Under the pieces are notes generated by a model that did no database searches, was not told the origin of the DNA, and worked only from the letters and a program-made list of their open reading frames with translations. The translations under genes were made by a program, and so were the position numbers. DNA of 64,000 nucleotides from Clostridium gelidum (GTDB lineage: Bacteria; Bacillota; Clostridia; Clostridiales; Clostridiaceae), in assembly GCF_019977655.1 (NCBI RefSeq), contig NZ_AP024849.1, positions 3,815,001 to 3,879,000 of the forward strand. The letters run 5' to 3'. Position 1 is the stretch's first letter; each line of letters opens with the position of its first letter. This document shows positions 54,815 to 63,740 of this stretch, in pieces.

Positions 54815-55921
54815 CTATTTTGATACAAGTGATACTGTTGTATTTAATAATTCGTCTGCTGTTTTATCGTCTATATCTGCTTTATAAAATAGTTTATAAT
54901 ATTTTTTTATTTCTTTTTTCATGTCCATTTTACTATACTCTGGATATAGCACAGTTACTAACCATTTAAGGCCTATTATTCTATTACTTGATGGTGGCGT
55001 ATCAACCCAGTTATATGGTTCATCTGGAGCACTAAAAACTTTGCCTTCCTTAACCGCACTTATGCCTGACCATTCAGTGCTATTAAACACACCATCTAAA
55101 TGATTATCATATATTGCTTCAATTATTACATCTGGATTCCAAGTTATAATTTGCTCCATAGATACTTCACTACGTCCTCCTGATGCTTTGAAATCTACAA
55201 CATTTTTTGCCCCAGCATAATCTAATAATTCTGCATGCCAGTTTCCTATTGAAGCTGTTTCAAGTCCTTTTTCTCCACCTGCATAATAAACTCTCACTTT
55301 TTTATCTTCAGGTATTTTAGATGTTATTTCTTTTAATTGATTCATAGTCTCTCTACAATACTCCGCTAATTTATTAGTAATTTCTTTTTCATCTAATAAA
55401 TCTCCTAAAAATTCATAACTCTTATCTAAATTCTGCAAACTACTATCTACAACTACAACAGGAACACCAATGTCCTTCGATAATTTATCTGCATCTGAAA
55501 CTGTGTTATTATCTATAGTTCCCATTGATAATATAATTTGAGGATTATAAGATAATAATTGTTCCGTACTTACTGTTCCATTTTTTCCTTGCATTGCTCC
55601 TATTACTGGTAATTTTTGATATTTAGGATCTAAATATTTTTTTTCATAATCTCTTAATTCAAAACACCAGCCAAGTAGCTTGTCTAAATTTATATTATGC
55701 ATCATAACAATAGCTGGTTGTCCTGAACAATATACTTTATTAATTTTGGATGGCACTTCCATTTTTCTTCCTGCCATATCTGTTATACTTTTTACACTTG
55801 CTTTTTCTTCTGTAACACCTGTATTTTTTGCTTCCTTGGTATTTGAAGTATTACTCCCACATCCAACAAACAAAGTTGACATAATAATGAACATTAAAAA
55901 TAATGTACTAATTCTTTTCAT
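54815..55921 (-). CDS. Periplasmic-binding lipoprotein, Fe/cobalamin (BtuF/FecB) type
   Basis: A 368-residue lipoprotein: signal peptide MKRISTLFLMFIIMSTLFVG with lipobox LFVGC. The mature part is a type III metal-chelate binding fold: ITDMAGRKMEVPSKINKVYCSG, LLSYNPQIILSMG, NPDVIIEAIY. ATG 55921 with GGGGG upstream gives a proper signal peptide. It overlaps the preceding gene by 14 bases, showing coupling. It probably shares the FecCD-type permease at the operon head or one outside the window. Ligand unknown, probably an iron, molybdenum or other metal chelate. Confidence 0.82.
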   Translation of the reverse strand: MKRISTLFLMFIIMSTLFVGCGSNTSNTKEAKNTGVTEEKASVKSITDMAGRKMEVPSKINKVYCSGQPAIVMMHNINLDKLLGWCFELRDYEKKYLDPKYQKLPVIGAMQGKNGTVSTEQLLSYNPQIILSMGTIDNNTVSDADKLSKDIGVPVVVVDSSLQNLDKSYEFLGDLLDEKEITNKLAEYCRETMNQLKEITSKIPEDKKVRVYYAGGEKGLETASIGNWHAELLDYAGAKNVVDFKASGGRSEVSMEQIITWNPDVIIEAIYDNHLDGVFNSTEWSGISAVKEGKVFSAPDEPYNWVDTPPSSNRIIGLKWLVTVLYPEYSKMDMKKEIKKYYKLFYKADIDDKTADELLNTTVSLVSK

Positions 55922-56933
55922 TTGAAATCCCCCTTTTTTTCCACTCTTTATAAAAAATCTCTTCAATTTCGCGAACTCTAGTTATTATATTTTTCTCATG
56001 AATATAATCCCATCCTAGCCATAACAATTTACCGTGATTTGGAATCCCATTATCTACATTTTTATTTACATGGGGAAAATATTTATTAGCTAGTTCTTGT
56101 CCTAAATCCTCACTATAAAGATAATTTATAAGTTTATCTAAAGAGCTTTCTCTATGTTTTTTAATCATTACATAAAGAGGACATAACAGTGCACCTTCTT
56201 TTGGCCATATTATTTTTAAATAATCTTTTTTAGGTGTTGCTTTTGCAAAAAAGTATGGCATTATATATATAGCACTTTCACTATCCACATTTCCTCCAGC
56301 TGCCTTTGCCATTTTTATTGTTTCCATAGGTGCATTTATATTTCTTGCTAAAGCTTTAATACCTTCTTCTCCAAAATTTTTATAAGTGTGCAAAAGAACC
56401 ATTTCATTTATGTCCTCTTCCGTGTGCCCAACTGTAATACTTCTTTCATATTTTTTATCAAGAAGTTCTTCCCAGCTTAAAGGAACAGGTCTGTTTTTAA
56501 GTTTACGTTCATTTACAACAAATACATATGGAAAGGATGAATAAATATTATAACATCCCTTAGGATCTTTAAGATCTAAACCTTCATATGTAGTATTCAA
56601 ATCTGTTGCATAATCTAAAGGCTGAAAATATCCTTCATTTACAAATCTTTGTATAAATTCCTCTTCAAAAAATTCAGTAAATCCAGCCCCAGTTATAACA
56701 CTTGGAAATTTATTAATATCTTTTATCTTATTAACATTGTAATATTCATCTCTTCCACATGAACCCATAGGTACCACTGCTTTTATGTCTTTCAAATCTT
56801 CTTTATTTAATTCTAAAAATTTTGTTATTTTTTCTGAAAACACCTCTTTAGCAGGGCAATATATATGTCCTAAAAAATCCAATTTTTCTCTCATTTCATC
56901 AGGTACTAATTTTATTTCCGGAAACTTTTTCAT
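55908..56933 (-). CDS. Cytoplasmic solute-binding-like protein B
   Basis: A 341-residue type II solute-binding-like protein with no signal peptide, paralogous to the protein at 53798-54811. Blocks: DFLGHIYCPAKEVF, VVPMGSCGRDEYY, VPLSWEELLDKKY, MPYFFAKATPKKDYLKIIWPKEG, LLWLGWDYI. ATG 56933 follows GAGGAGG. It is placed between the GTPase-ABC fusion and a lipoprotein gene, overlapping the latter. The two conserved Cys (YCPAK, SCGRD) could be metal ligands. Role: intracellular metal or cofactor handling is inferred only. Confidence 0.65.
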   Translation of the reverse strand: MKKFPEIKLVPDEMREKLDFLGHIYCPAKEVFSEKITKFLELNKEDLKDIKAVVPMGSCGRDEYYNVNKIKDINKFPSVITGAGFTEFFEEEFIQRFVNEGYFQPLDYATDLNTTYEGLDLKDPKGCYNIYSSFPYVFVVNERKLKNRPVPLSWEELLDKKYERSITVGHTEEDINEMVLLHTYKNFGEEGIKALARNINAPMETIKMAKAAGGNVDSESAIYIMPYFFAKATPKKDYLKIIWPKEGALLCPLYVMIKKHRESSLDKLINYLYSEDLGQELANKYFPHVNKNVDNGIPNHGKLLWLGWDYIHEKNIITRVREIEEIFYKEWKKRGISNEKN

Positions 56934-56935
56934 TT

Positions 56936-58462
56936 TTAATCCTCCTCTTGAAAATATTTCTCCATATTCCAATCTATTTTATTTCCGCTTCTTAATGCAT
57001 TTCTAAGTTGTGACATCTTATTGTCAATTTTCTTCATTATCCTAAGATTATCTCTTTCCTTTGTATTTGTTATAATAACTTTACTCACAGCACCATTTTT
57101 TATTATTATTCTCTTATTTCCAAGTAAAGCGAGTATTGGATCATGAGTAGATACAAAAACTATTTTCCCTTCTTTAACAAGTAATTCTAATGCTCTACTT
57201 CTATCTACACCTGCATTTTCGATTTCATCAATAAGGACTATTGGAGAAATACTTAAAAATGCCGTATCTGCAATCATTAATGCTCTTGATTGTCCACCAC
57301 TTAGTTGTGTTATTGGAACATCACTACTAAATTTTTCTCCAGCAAGTTCATTAGCATATTTAACTATTTTCTCCGTAATGTCTTTAAGTTCTCTAACATT
57401 TCTACTTTTAGCATGCATTCTTATAAACTCTTCAACAGATACATCCATTACAAAATTCATATTTTGTGAGAGCTGAGCGACTAATTTATTTGCATTTAAA
57501 TTTTCTCCATTTATTTTTATAATTCTTCCTGTAGGTGTATCCCCTTTGGCCATACACTCTATATCTTCAAGCAATCGACTCTTTCCAGACCCTGTGGGAC
57601 CAACTATACAAATTACTTCACCTACATTAATTGTTAATTCAATATTTTCTGCGTCTCCATTCTTATCATGTCCGCCAAGTATTGTTATAGATTTAATAAT
57701 TGTATCCTCTTTTTCAATCATTTCATCATTTTCATCTAAAGAATAACTACTTACAGGACTTGACTTACATTTTATTTCTTGGAAATTAATTTTTTTTGTG
57801 TTTCCTGTTTGATAATCTTCTCCTATTATTGTTTCTCCAAGACAATATGAACATAATGCCGATGGCATTGTAAATCTAAGTTTTTTCCCTTCAAGATCTT
57901 CTACTTCTTTTGCCTCTTTTATACTCAAACTTAATTCATAAGCTCCTTGACCAGTAAGGCCATTAACATATAGTATTTTTGCTTTTGGATTTGCCGACTT
58001 TACCATAAAAGTAAAAACTTCTCTTTCAGCTTGAGATATTATATCTCCTTTTGTAATTACTATTATGTCTGCAAATTTAAGCATTGGACCTATTTTTTTA
58101 GGCGTATTTACTCCTGACAGACTATCAATTACGCATACAGCTAAAACATCTTTTATATGAGGTGAGCATCTATTGCAAAGCCCTGCACTTTCACTTATTA
58201 ATAAATCCAAACCTTTTTCTACACCATATTTAACACAGTCATCAATATTACTAATATAAAAATGATCTGGGCAGAGATTCCCTGATAATCCAACCATAAC
58301 TTCAACTCCAGCTTTTTTATAAAGCACATCATCATATGTTGTAAGGCAATCAAATTTTATAACTCCAAATTTGCTTTCTGCACTTTTCAAACAATCAATA
58401 ACTTTTAAAATAACTGCAGTTTTCCCTGATGATGGTGGTCCTGAAAATGTGACAAATTTCAA
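56936..58462 (-). CDS. Fusion of HypB/UreG-like GTPase and ABC ATPase
   Basis: A 508-residue fusion. Residues 1-215 are a SIMIBI GTPase of the HypB/UreG/CobW metallochaperone type: P-loop FSGPPSSGKTA, a Cys pair in ESAGLCNRCSPH, and the base motif VITKGD. Residues 215-240 hold a CSYCLG motif. Residues 260-480 are an ABC ATPase: GPTGSGKSRLLED, LSGGQSRALMIADTAFL, PIVLIDEIENAG and the H-loop VSTHD. No permease partner of the second domain is evident. The start is TTG 58462 with GGGGGGAG upstream. Such a fusion suggests NTP-driven metal delivery; the metal is unknown. Confidence 0.75.
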   Translation of the reverse strand: MKFVTFSGPPSSGKTAVILKVIDCLKSAESKFGVIKFDCLTTYDDVLYKKAGVEVMVGLSGNLCPDHFYISNIDDCVKYGVEKGLDLLISESAGLCNRCSPHIKDVLAVCVIDSLSGVNTPKKIGPMLKFADIIVITKGDIISQAEREVFTFMVKSANPKAKILYVNGLTGQGAYELSLSIKEAKEVEDLEGKKLRFTMPSALCSYCLGETIIGEDYQTGNTKKINFQEIKCKSSPVSSYSLDENDEMIEKEDTIIKSITILGGHDKNGDAENIELTINVGEVICIVGPTGSGKSRLLEDIECMAKGDTPTGRIIKINGENLNANKLVAQLSQNMNFVMDVSVEEFIRMHAKSRNVRELKDITEKIVKYANELAGEKFSSDVPITQLSGGQSRALMIADTAFLSISPIVLIDEIENAGVDRSRALELLVKEGKIVFVSTHDPILALLGNKRIIIKNGAVSKVIITNTKERDNLRIMKKIDNKMSQLRNALRSGNKIDWNMEKYFQEED

Positions 58463-58503
58463 ATTACTCCCCCCTCTATCCTTGGCAATCTTAAACTTTT
58501 ATT

Positions 58504-59130
58504 TTAATTTGCCATAGTCTTTTTTATTATTATCCATAATCCTTCTTCATCATCTTTAATATTAAAGTTTTTAATTCCTATTTCCTTTAAAATTCCACTG
58601 AAAAATTCTGCATCATTTCCATCAGTAAATGTTTTTCTTCTTTTTGACCAATCTTCTCCATCTATTTCTTTCATTTTTTCATACACTTGTTTTTTTGTTT
58701 CTTCATCACCAAAACCACAACCAATATATGCAATCCCATCATTTATTAATACCCTATATATTTCTTCTATACTTTTTTTCTTGTCCTCCCAAAACCATAA
58801 AGAACCTCTGCTAATAATCAAATTAATACTCTCATCCTCTATAGGAATATTTTGAACATCTCCTAAAATAGTATTTGAACTTTGCTTAACACCAAGGTCT
58901 TCACTTCTTTTCTTAGCAATATGTAAAGCATCACTATTATTATCTAAAAATATTACATCAAGATTAGTTATTTTCATTAAAGCAAAACCTAGATGTCCAC
59001 CTCCACATCCTATATCTAAACAAACTCCCTTATCAATTTTTGTTTCTCTTTTTATTTGATCAGCTATAAGCGGATATATGGGTAAAAATACATTTTGAGC
59101 TATTTCATCAAACTCATTAGCTTTATTCAT
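58504..59130 (-). CDS. Class I SAM-dependent methyltransferase
   Basis: A 208-residue methyltransferase with motif I LDIGCGGGHLG, motif II/III around DVIFLDNNSDAL, and the post-motif NLIISRGSLWFWEDK. The substrate is unknown. Position among metal-uptake genes suggests that it methylates a metallophore, a corrinoid-like cofactor or a chelator; this is inference. It is paralogous in fold to the next upstream gene. The gap to the GTPase-ABC gene is 41 bases. Confidence 0.8.
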   Translation of the reverse strand: MNKANEFDEIAQNVFLPIYPLIADQIKRETKIDKGVCLDIGCGGGHLGFALMKITNLDVIFLDNNSDALHIAKKRSEDLGVKQSSNTILGDVQNIPIEDESINLIISRGSLWFWEDKKKSIEEIYRVLINDGIAYIGCGFGDEETKKQVYEKMKEIDGEDWSKRRKTFTDGNDAEFFSGILKEIGIKNFNIKDDEEGLWIIIKKTMAN

Positions 59131-59149
59131 AATTACATACCTCCCTTAA

Positions 59150-59932
59150 TTAAAACTCTTTTATAGCACACACCATAAACATATTAGAATCCGAACCAAA
59201 GTTATTACCATTTCTTTTTTCTTTATCTTGCTCATCAACATATATTTTCTTACTAATTTCAGTATCAATAGTTATTCTATTAATACCATTTTTAATAAGT
59301 ATATCAACATCCCACTGTGGCCTTACAAAATTAGATATATAAAGTTGTTTTGCAAAATCATTACGTTCAAGTATCAAATCTTCACTCTGCATTGTCCTAT
59401 TATACGAACTTGGTATCCAATTTTGCATTTCTTTATAGTCCATCCCTTTATCATCAGCTAACTTAAAACCTTGAGCATAATTTGCATCAAAATTCATTAT
59501 CTTGCCTCCAGACGAAAGAACTCTACACCATTCCTCGTAGGCTTTTTTAGGATCCGGCAAAGTCCATGTAACATTACGTGATATTATAAAATCAAAACTA
59601 CTGTCATCAAACTTCAAATCCTGTGCATCCATTTGGAGAAACTTTATGTTACTATAACCAAGTTCTTTGGAATTGTTTATAGCATTTTCAATCATATTAT
59701 GTGAATAATCAATCGCTGTTACATTAAATCCTAAATCAGCTAACAAAAAAGCATAAAATCCTGCTCCAGTACCCACATCCAAAGCACGAAGTTTATCTCC
59801 ATTTGGAATTAGTTCCCTGATAATGTTTGTCCAAATTTTTCGTTGAGATCCTTCTAAATCTTTAAGTCTGCATTCACTAAATTTGTCAGCTCTTTTTGAC
59901 CAGTAATTATTTATTTTTTCTTGTATATTCAT
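59150..59932 (-). CDS. Class I SAM-dependent methyltransferase
   Basis: A 260-residue methyltransferase: NYWSKRADKFSE opening, motif I ALDVGTGAGFYAFLLADLG, acidic AIDYSHNM, and FDFIISRNVTWTLPDPKKAYEEW. GAGAGGATG precedes ATG 59932; the frame is open to 59974. It lies between the substrate-binding lipoprotein (gap about 50) and the second methyltransferase (gap 19). Methyltransferases of this type recur beside FecBCD-type transporters in anaerobes. Substrate unknown. Confidence 0.8.
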   Translation of the reverse strand: MNIQEKINNYWSKRADKFSECRLKDLEGSQRKIWTNIIRELIPNGDKLRALDVGTGAGFYAFLLADLGFNVTAIDYSHNMIENAINNSKELGYSNIKFLQMDAQDLKFDDSSFDFIISRNVTWTLPDPKKAYEEWCRVLSSGGKIMNFDANYAQGFKLADDKGMDYKEMQNWIPSSYNRTMQSEDLILERNDFAKQLYISNFVRPQWDVDILIKNGINRITIDTEISKKIYVDEQDKEKRNGNNFGSDSNMFMVCAIKEF

Positions 59933-59983
59933 ATCCAGCATCCTCTCATATTTATTTACCTTAATATGTTTCAACTTTATTTA

Positions 59984-61069
59984 TTATGCAGGTGGTTCAT
60001 CATTAATAATTTTATTAGCTTCTTCTTCTGAAAGATCATAATTTAAAAATGTCTTATAAAAATGTCTAGTTTCTTTGACTATATCTATATTTTGAAATTT
60101 GTCAGGATTTATAGTTTTTGCAGCCCATTGAATTTGCAAAGCTTCTTCTGCACTATATCTATCCCAATAAAAAGCTCCATCTGGATTAAAATATACTTTG
60201 CTATTTTTAACAGCATTAACATGTTTCCATGCTTCATCCGTTAATAACTCATCTATATTCTTTTTCCCATTGCTTACTTTCATTAAAGTGTTACTACTTA
60301 ATATGATAATATCTGGATTCCATTGTAATACTTGTTCCATGGATACTTCTTTATTATTTCCACTTACTTCTCCAGCTGCATTTATTCCACCAGCTACATC
60401 TATCCATGCATCAATTATTGTTTTGCTTCCATCTACAGTAATTGGTGATAATGATGTTACATGTAGTACTTTAGGCTTTTGTTCTTTTGGTATTTTAGAT
60501 GTAATACTTGTTATAGAATCAAGTTTATTATCTAAGTATGTTATATATTCATCTGATCTTTTTTTTGCATCATCCCCAAGAATATTTCCTGTAAGTTTGA
60601 AACAATCTTTTAAACCATTAAAATCAGTAAAATTTAATTGAACAGTAGGAATACCCAAATCTGATATTTTATTTACATTTTTATCATTTAAAGGTGTAAA
60701 TACAATATCTGGTTTTGTTTTTATAAGTTCTTCTGTGTTAACACTAGTTGGCTCAAATACTGTTATTGCATTTTTCATTTTAGGATTTACTTTGTACAAC
60801 CATGGTCTTGCTTTTTCTGTAAGTATCGTTGCGACAATCTTATCCCCTGCTCCTAGCATACATAAAACCTCATTATGAGCTTGCCATGCATCCCCTATCT
60901 TTTCTATCTTAAGTGGTACTTCTATTGTTTTTCCAGAAGCATCAGTGATTGTTTGCGTCTGTGGAGCTTTTTCTTCTGTTTTTTTAGGTGAAGTGCTATT
61001 ACTACATCCAGTTACTAAAAAAATTATTAAGAAACCAATAATTAAAATGAACTTACTACTTCTTTTCAT
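59984..61069 (-). CDS. Fe/cobalamin-type ABC substrate-binding lipoprotein
   Basis: A 361-residue lipoprotein (lipobox LVTGC after a hydrophobic signal). Mature part is a type III metal-chelate binding fold: ITDASGKTIEVPLKIEKIGDAW, LIKTKPDIVFTPL, LQWNPDIIILSS. It is the cognate binding protein of the FecE-like ATPase and FecCD-like permease directly upstream. The second lipoprotein at 54815-55921 is a distant relative. AAAGGATG precedes the ATG. Confidence 0.87.
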   Translation of the reverse strand: MKRSSKFILIIGFLIIFLVTGCSNSTSPKKTEEKAPQTQTITDASGKTIEVPLKIEKIGDAWQAHNEVLCMLGAGDKIVATILTEKARPWLYKVNPKMKNAITVFEPTSVNTEELIKTKPDIVFTPLNDKNVNKISDLGIPTVQLNFTDFNGLKDCFKLTGNILGDDAKKRSDEYITYLDNKLDSITSITSKIPKEQKPKVLHVTSLSPITVDGSKTIIDAWIDVAGGINAAGEVSGNNKEVSMEQVLQWNPDIIILSSNTLMKVSNGKKNIDELLTDEAWKHVNAVKNSKVYFNPDGAFYWDRYSAEEALQIQWAAKTINPDKFQNIDIVKETRHFYKTFLNYDLSEEEANKIINDEPPA

Positions 61070-61163
61070 AAATACACATCCTTTATTTTTAATTTTATCT
61101 TGACATATTATCAGTCATCTTATAAATAATCTATAATTACATTACTGCATATTAGCAATAATG

Positions 61164-61952
61164 TTAATTTATCATTGGCACACAAGCTTTAATCTTCTCA
61201 CCTTTATTATTTATTACACTAGTTATCTTTACATCCACACCGTAAGCCATTTTTAAGTTTACTTCTGTTACTACTTCATCCACAGCTCCAATAGTAAATG
61301 TATTATTTTTCTGCATTAAGGCAACTTTAGTACAACATAAGAAAGCATGATCTGGGAAATGCGATGTCATAATAATTCCAAGTCCCTTTTGAGATAATTT
61401 ATTTATTTCCTTAAGTACCTTTACTTGATTTCCAAAGTCTAAATTTGAAGTAGGCTCATCCATAACAAGTATTTTAGGTTGTTGAGTTAATGCCCTAGCT
61501 ATTAATACCATTTGTCTTTCACCACCGCTTATTTCAGTGTATATTTTATCCTTTAAATAAGATATATTTAAGGTATCCATTGCTTCCTCTGCAATTTCTT
61601 TATCTTTTTTTGAAGGGGATTCAAACATTCCAATATGAGCAGTTCTCCCCATTATAATTACATCAATTACACTAAAAGGAAAAGGCGGAGTATGTGCTTG
61701 TGGAACATATCCTATTGCTTCTGCCAATTTCTTCTTTGACCAATTATTAATGTCTTGACCATCAAGCAATATTTTGCCAGTCTGTAGTTTTAAAAAACCA
61801 AGTATTGTTTTAAAAAAAGTTGTTTTCCCTACCCCGTTAGGTCCAAGTAAACAAAGTATTTCTCCACTTTCAACACTCATCGATATATCTTTTACTATTG
61901 TACTTTTTCCGTAGCCACAAGATACATTTATAATATCTAGCTTCATATCCAT
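61164..61952 (-). CDS. FecE/BtuD-type ABC ATPase
   Basis: A 262-residue ATPase of the iron-chelate/cobalamin/molybdate class: Walker A GPNGVGKTTFFK, Q-loop YVPQAHTPPFPFSVIDVIIMGR, signature ISGGERQMVLIARAL, Walker B ILVMDEPTSNLD and H-loop SHFPDH. It overlaps the permease gene by 10 bases. The C-terminal extension (KMAYGVDVKITSVINNKGEKIKAC) is typical of this group. The transported metal chelate is not known; iron for nitrogenase or molybdate (MolBC-like) both fit. Confidence 0.88.
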   Translation of the reverse strand: MDMKLDIINVSCGYGKSTIVKDISMSVESGEILCLLGPNGVGKTTFFKTILGFLKLQTGKILLDGQDINNWSKKKLAEAIGYVPQAHTPPFPFSVIDVIIMGRTAHIGMFESPSKKDKEIAEEAMDTLNISYLKDKIYTEISGGERQMVLIARALTQQPKILVMDEPTSNLDFGNQVKVLKEINKLSQKGLGIIMTSHFPDHAFLCCTKVALMQKNNTFTIGAVDEVVTEVNLKMAYGVDVKITSVINNKGEKIKACVPMIN

Positions 61953-63019
61953 CCCCTCTTTCCTTTCAAAAGCATAAATATAAAGAAAGGTGCACCTATA
62001 AGTGAAGTTAATATACCAAGAGGTATTTCTATAGAAAATAAACTTCTCGCTATATCGTCAACAATAAGAAGATATGTACTTCCGATTAATATGGACGTTG
62101 GAATTAATATTTTATAATTAGGACCTACAAGCATTCTTGCAAAATGAGGTATAATTAACCCCACCCAACCAATCATTCCACTTAGTGATACACATGCAGC
62201 TGTCATAAGAGTTGAGCAGAATATAACTATAATTCTAATTTTGAAAGTATCAATCCCTAAAGCCTTAGCTTCTTCTTCTCCAAAAGATAAAACATTTAAC
62301 TTCCACCTTATTAAATATAAAGGTACTGCTCCTAAAAGAACTGTAATAGTTAGAATTAACACATCTTTTGAATTTATTGATGAAAGCCCACCCATTAACC
62401 AAAAAGTTATAGCTGGTAATTTGCTATTTGGATCCGCTACATACTTTGTCATTGATATAAATGATGAAAAAAGTGTCGAAACTACCATTCCTGTAAGCAC
62501 TAATACTAAAATCGCATTATTATTACGACCAATTATCGTACTAATTATGTAAGTTAGCATTACAGCACCCATTCCAAATATAAATGCAGAAACTTGTATT
62601 CCTAAAATATTAAAAGACAATAAAATCGCTATAGAAGCGCCAAAACCTGCACCAGCAGATGCTCCTAATATATCTGGTGATACCATAGGATTTTTAAATA
62701 AGCCTTGATAAGTTGCACCAGCTAAAGACAAAGCAGCTCCTATAATCATAGCCGCTAAAACTCTTGGAAGTCTTACATTAAGCAATACAGTTTCTATTGT
62801 ATCTGGCCAAGTTTTTTGCAATCCAAAAATTTTAGATAAAAAAACATTTGCAAGTTCATCTAAAGGAATTGCATATCTTCCTACAGTAAAAGAAGTAAAA
62901 AATACTATAATTGATAAAATAACAAGAATAGTCATAATATGATTTTTAGATTTAAACATTAACAGTGATTTTTTATCTGTTGGATTAATTTTTTCTGATG
63001 AATTTTTAATTATTTGCAC
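61943..63019 (-). CDS. FecCD/BtuC-type ABC permease
   Basis: A 358-residue permease with about ten membrane segments. Conserved: NVRLPRVLAAMIIGAALSLAGATYQGLFKNP, DILGASAGAGFGA, SLSGMIGWVGLIIPHFARMLVG. It is the channel of an iron-chelate, cobalamin or molybdate (MolB-like) importer. The start is GTG 63019 with a run of G just upstream. First gene of a long operon that includes two binding lipoproteins and two methyltransferases. The leader carries a terminator with the common hexaloop hairpin. Confidence 0.88.
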   Translation of the reverse strand: MQIIKNSSEKINPTDKKSLLMFKSKNHIMTILVILSIIVFFTSFTVGRYAIPLDELANVFLSKIFGLQKTWPDTIETVLLNVRLPRVLAAMIIGAALSLAGATYQGLFKNPMVSPDILGASAGAGFGASIAILLSFNILGIQVSAFIFGMGAVMLTYIISTIIGRNNNAILVLVLTGMVVSTLFSSFISMTKYVADPNSKLPAITFWLMGGLSSINSKDVLILTITVLLGAVPLYLIRWKLNVLSFGEEEAKALGIDTFKIRIIVIFCSTLMTAACVSLSGMIGWVGLIIPHFARMLVGPNYKILIPTSILIGSTYLLIVDDIARSLFSIEIPLGILTSLIGAPFFIFMLLKGKRGWI

Positions 63020-63095
63020 TAATATCCCCCCCCAATATATTTTTTCTTATTTGAGTACTTTTGAAATTACAGTCTTAAATATAATTTCAACCATG

Positions 63096-63240
63096 AAAAA
63101 AGACCCCAATGATATTTATACATTTCTGTATTCTCCTCATTGAGATCTTATAATAAACTCTTTGAGACAAAACACATCAAAAAGCAACATAACATAACTA
63201 TATTTTATATATAACAACATTTAGCTATAGTTTGTCAATA
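63096..63240 (-). promoter_or_regulatory. fecCD promoter and leader with hexaloop hairpin/terminator
   Basis: Minus strand: a TTGACA at about 63232-63237 with TATA-rich -10 sequence near 63210. Hairpin UCUC-AAUGAG-GAGA lies at 63132-63145. The terminator arms GATCTCAATGA and TCATTGGGGTC close around an inner hairpin and are followed by U6 (63096-63147). Loop fits A-A-N-G-R-N. A CTC-AAA-GAG hairpin just upstream is not a hexaloop. The remaining 63241-63480 is A+T-rich and empty. Confidence 0.72.
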
Positions 63241-63481
63241 TGTTTTACAAAGTTTTAATTTATTATATCAATATGTTCTTTTCCATATGTTGCCGAAAAG
63301 TATTACATGAGCAGTAGCAATTACCTTATGCATTTCTATAAAAACTTCCACAGTTGCAAATATCATTAAATTATTATAGTGGTAATGTTATTTTTATTAC
63401 TAATGATATAGCTGAAACTTATAAAGTTTGTGCTCATATAATTGTTTATTAAAATTATGTATCTTTAGAAAAAATGAAAAA

Positions 63482-63520
63482 AAGAGAATATCTTAAATTA
63501 AAATTAAGACATTCTCTTTT
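63482..63520 (-). terminator. Terminator after the molbindin gene
   Basis: AAAAGAGAATGTCTTAA pairs with TTAAGATATTCTCTTT around a short loop, with T/A tracts on both sides. It follows the molbindin stop by about 14 bases on the minus strand and may work in both directions. Confidence 0.85.
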
Positions 63521-63533
63521 ATTATGTTATTAT

Positions 63534-63740
63534 TTAAGCCATAATCATAACTGATGTAGCTTTAATTACTGCAGTAGCTTCCGATCCTACTTTTAATCCT
63601 AATTCTTTTACAGCCTCCATAGAAATAGTTGAAGAAATAACAATATCTTTAGAAATTTCTATTTTTACCGCTGCATTTACTGCACCTTCTTTTATTTCAA
63701 TAATTTTACCAACCAATTGATTTCTAGCACTTAATTTCAT
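63534..63740 (-). CDS. mop: Molbindin (Mop domain molybdate-binding protein)
   Basis: A 68-residue protein that is one Mop domain: MKLSARNQLVGKIIEIKEGAVNAAVKIEI, then SMEAVKELGLKVGSEATAVIKATSVMI. Mop proteins form hexamers that store molybdate or tungstate in the cytoplasm and were first found in C. pasteurianum. GGAGG precedes the ATG. It is a single-gene unit with a terminator. Position beside nif and metal uptake suits supply of molybdenum for FeMo-cofactor. The remaining 260 bases to the window end are A+T-rich and show no gene; a promoter must lie there. Confidence 0.95.
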   Translation of the reverse strand: MKLSARNQLVGKIIEIKEGAVNAAVKIEISKDIVISSTISMEAVKELGLKVGSEATAVIKATSVMIMA

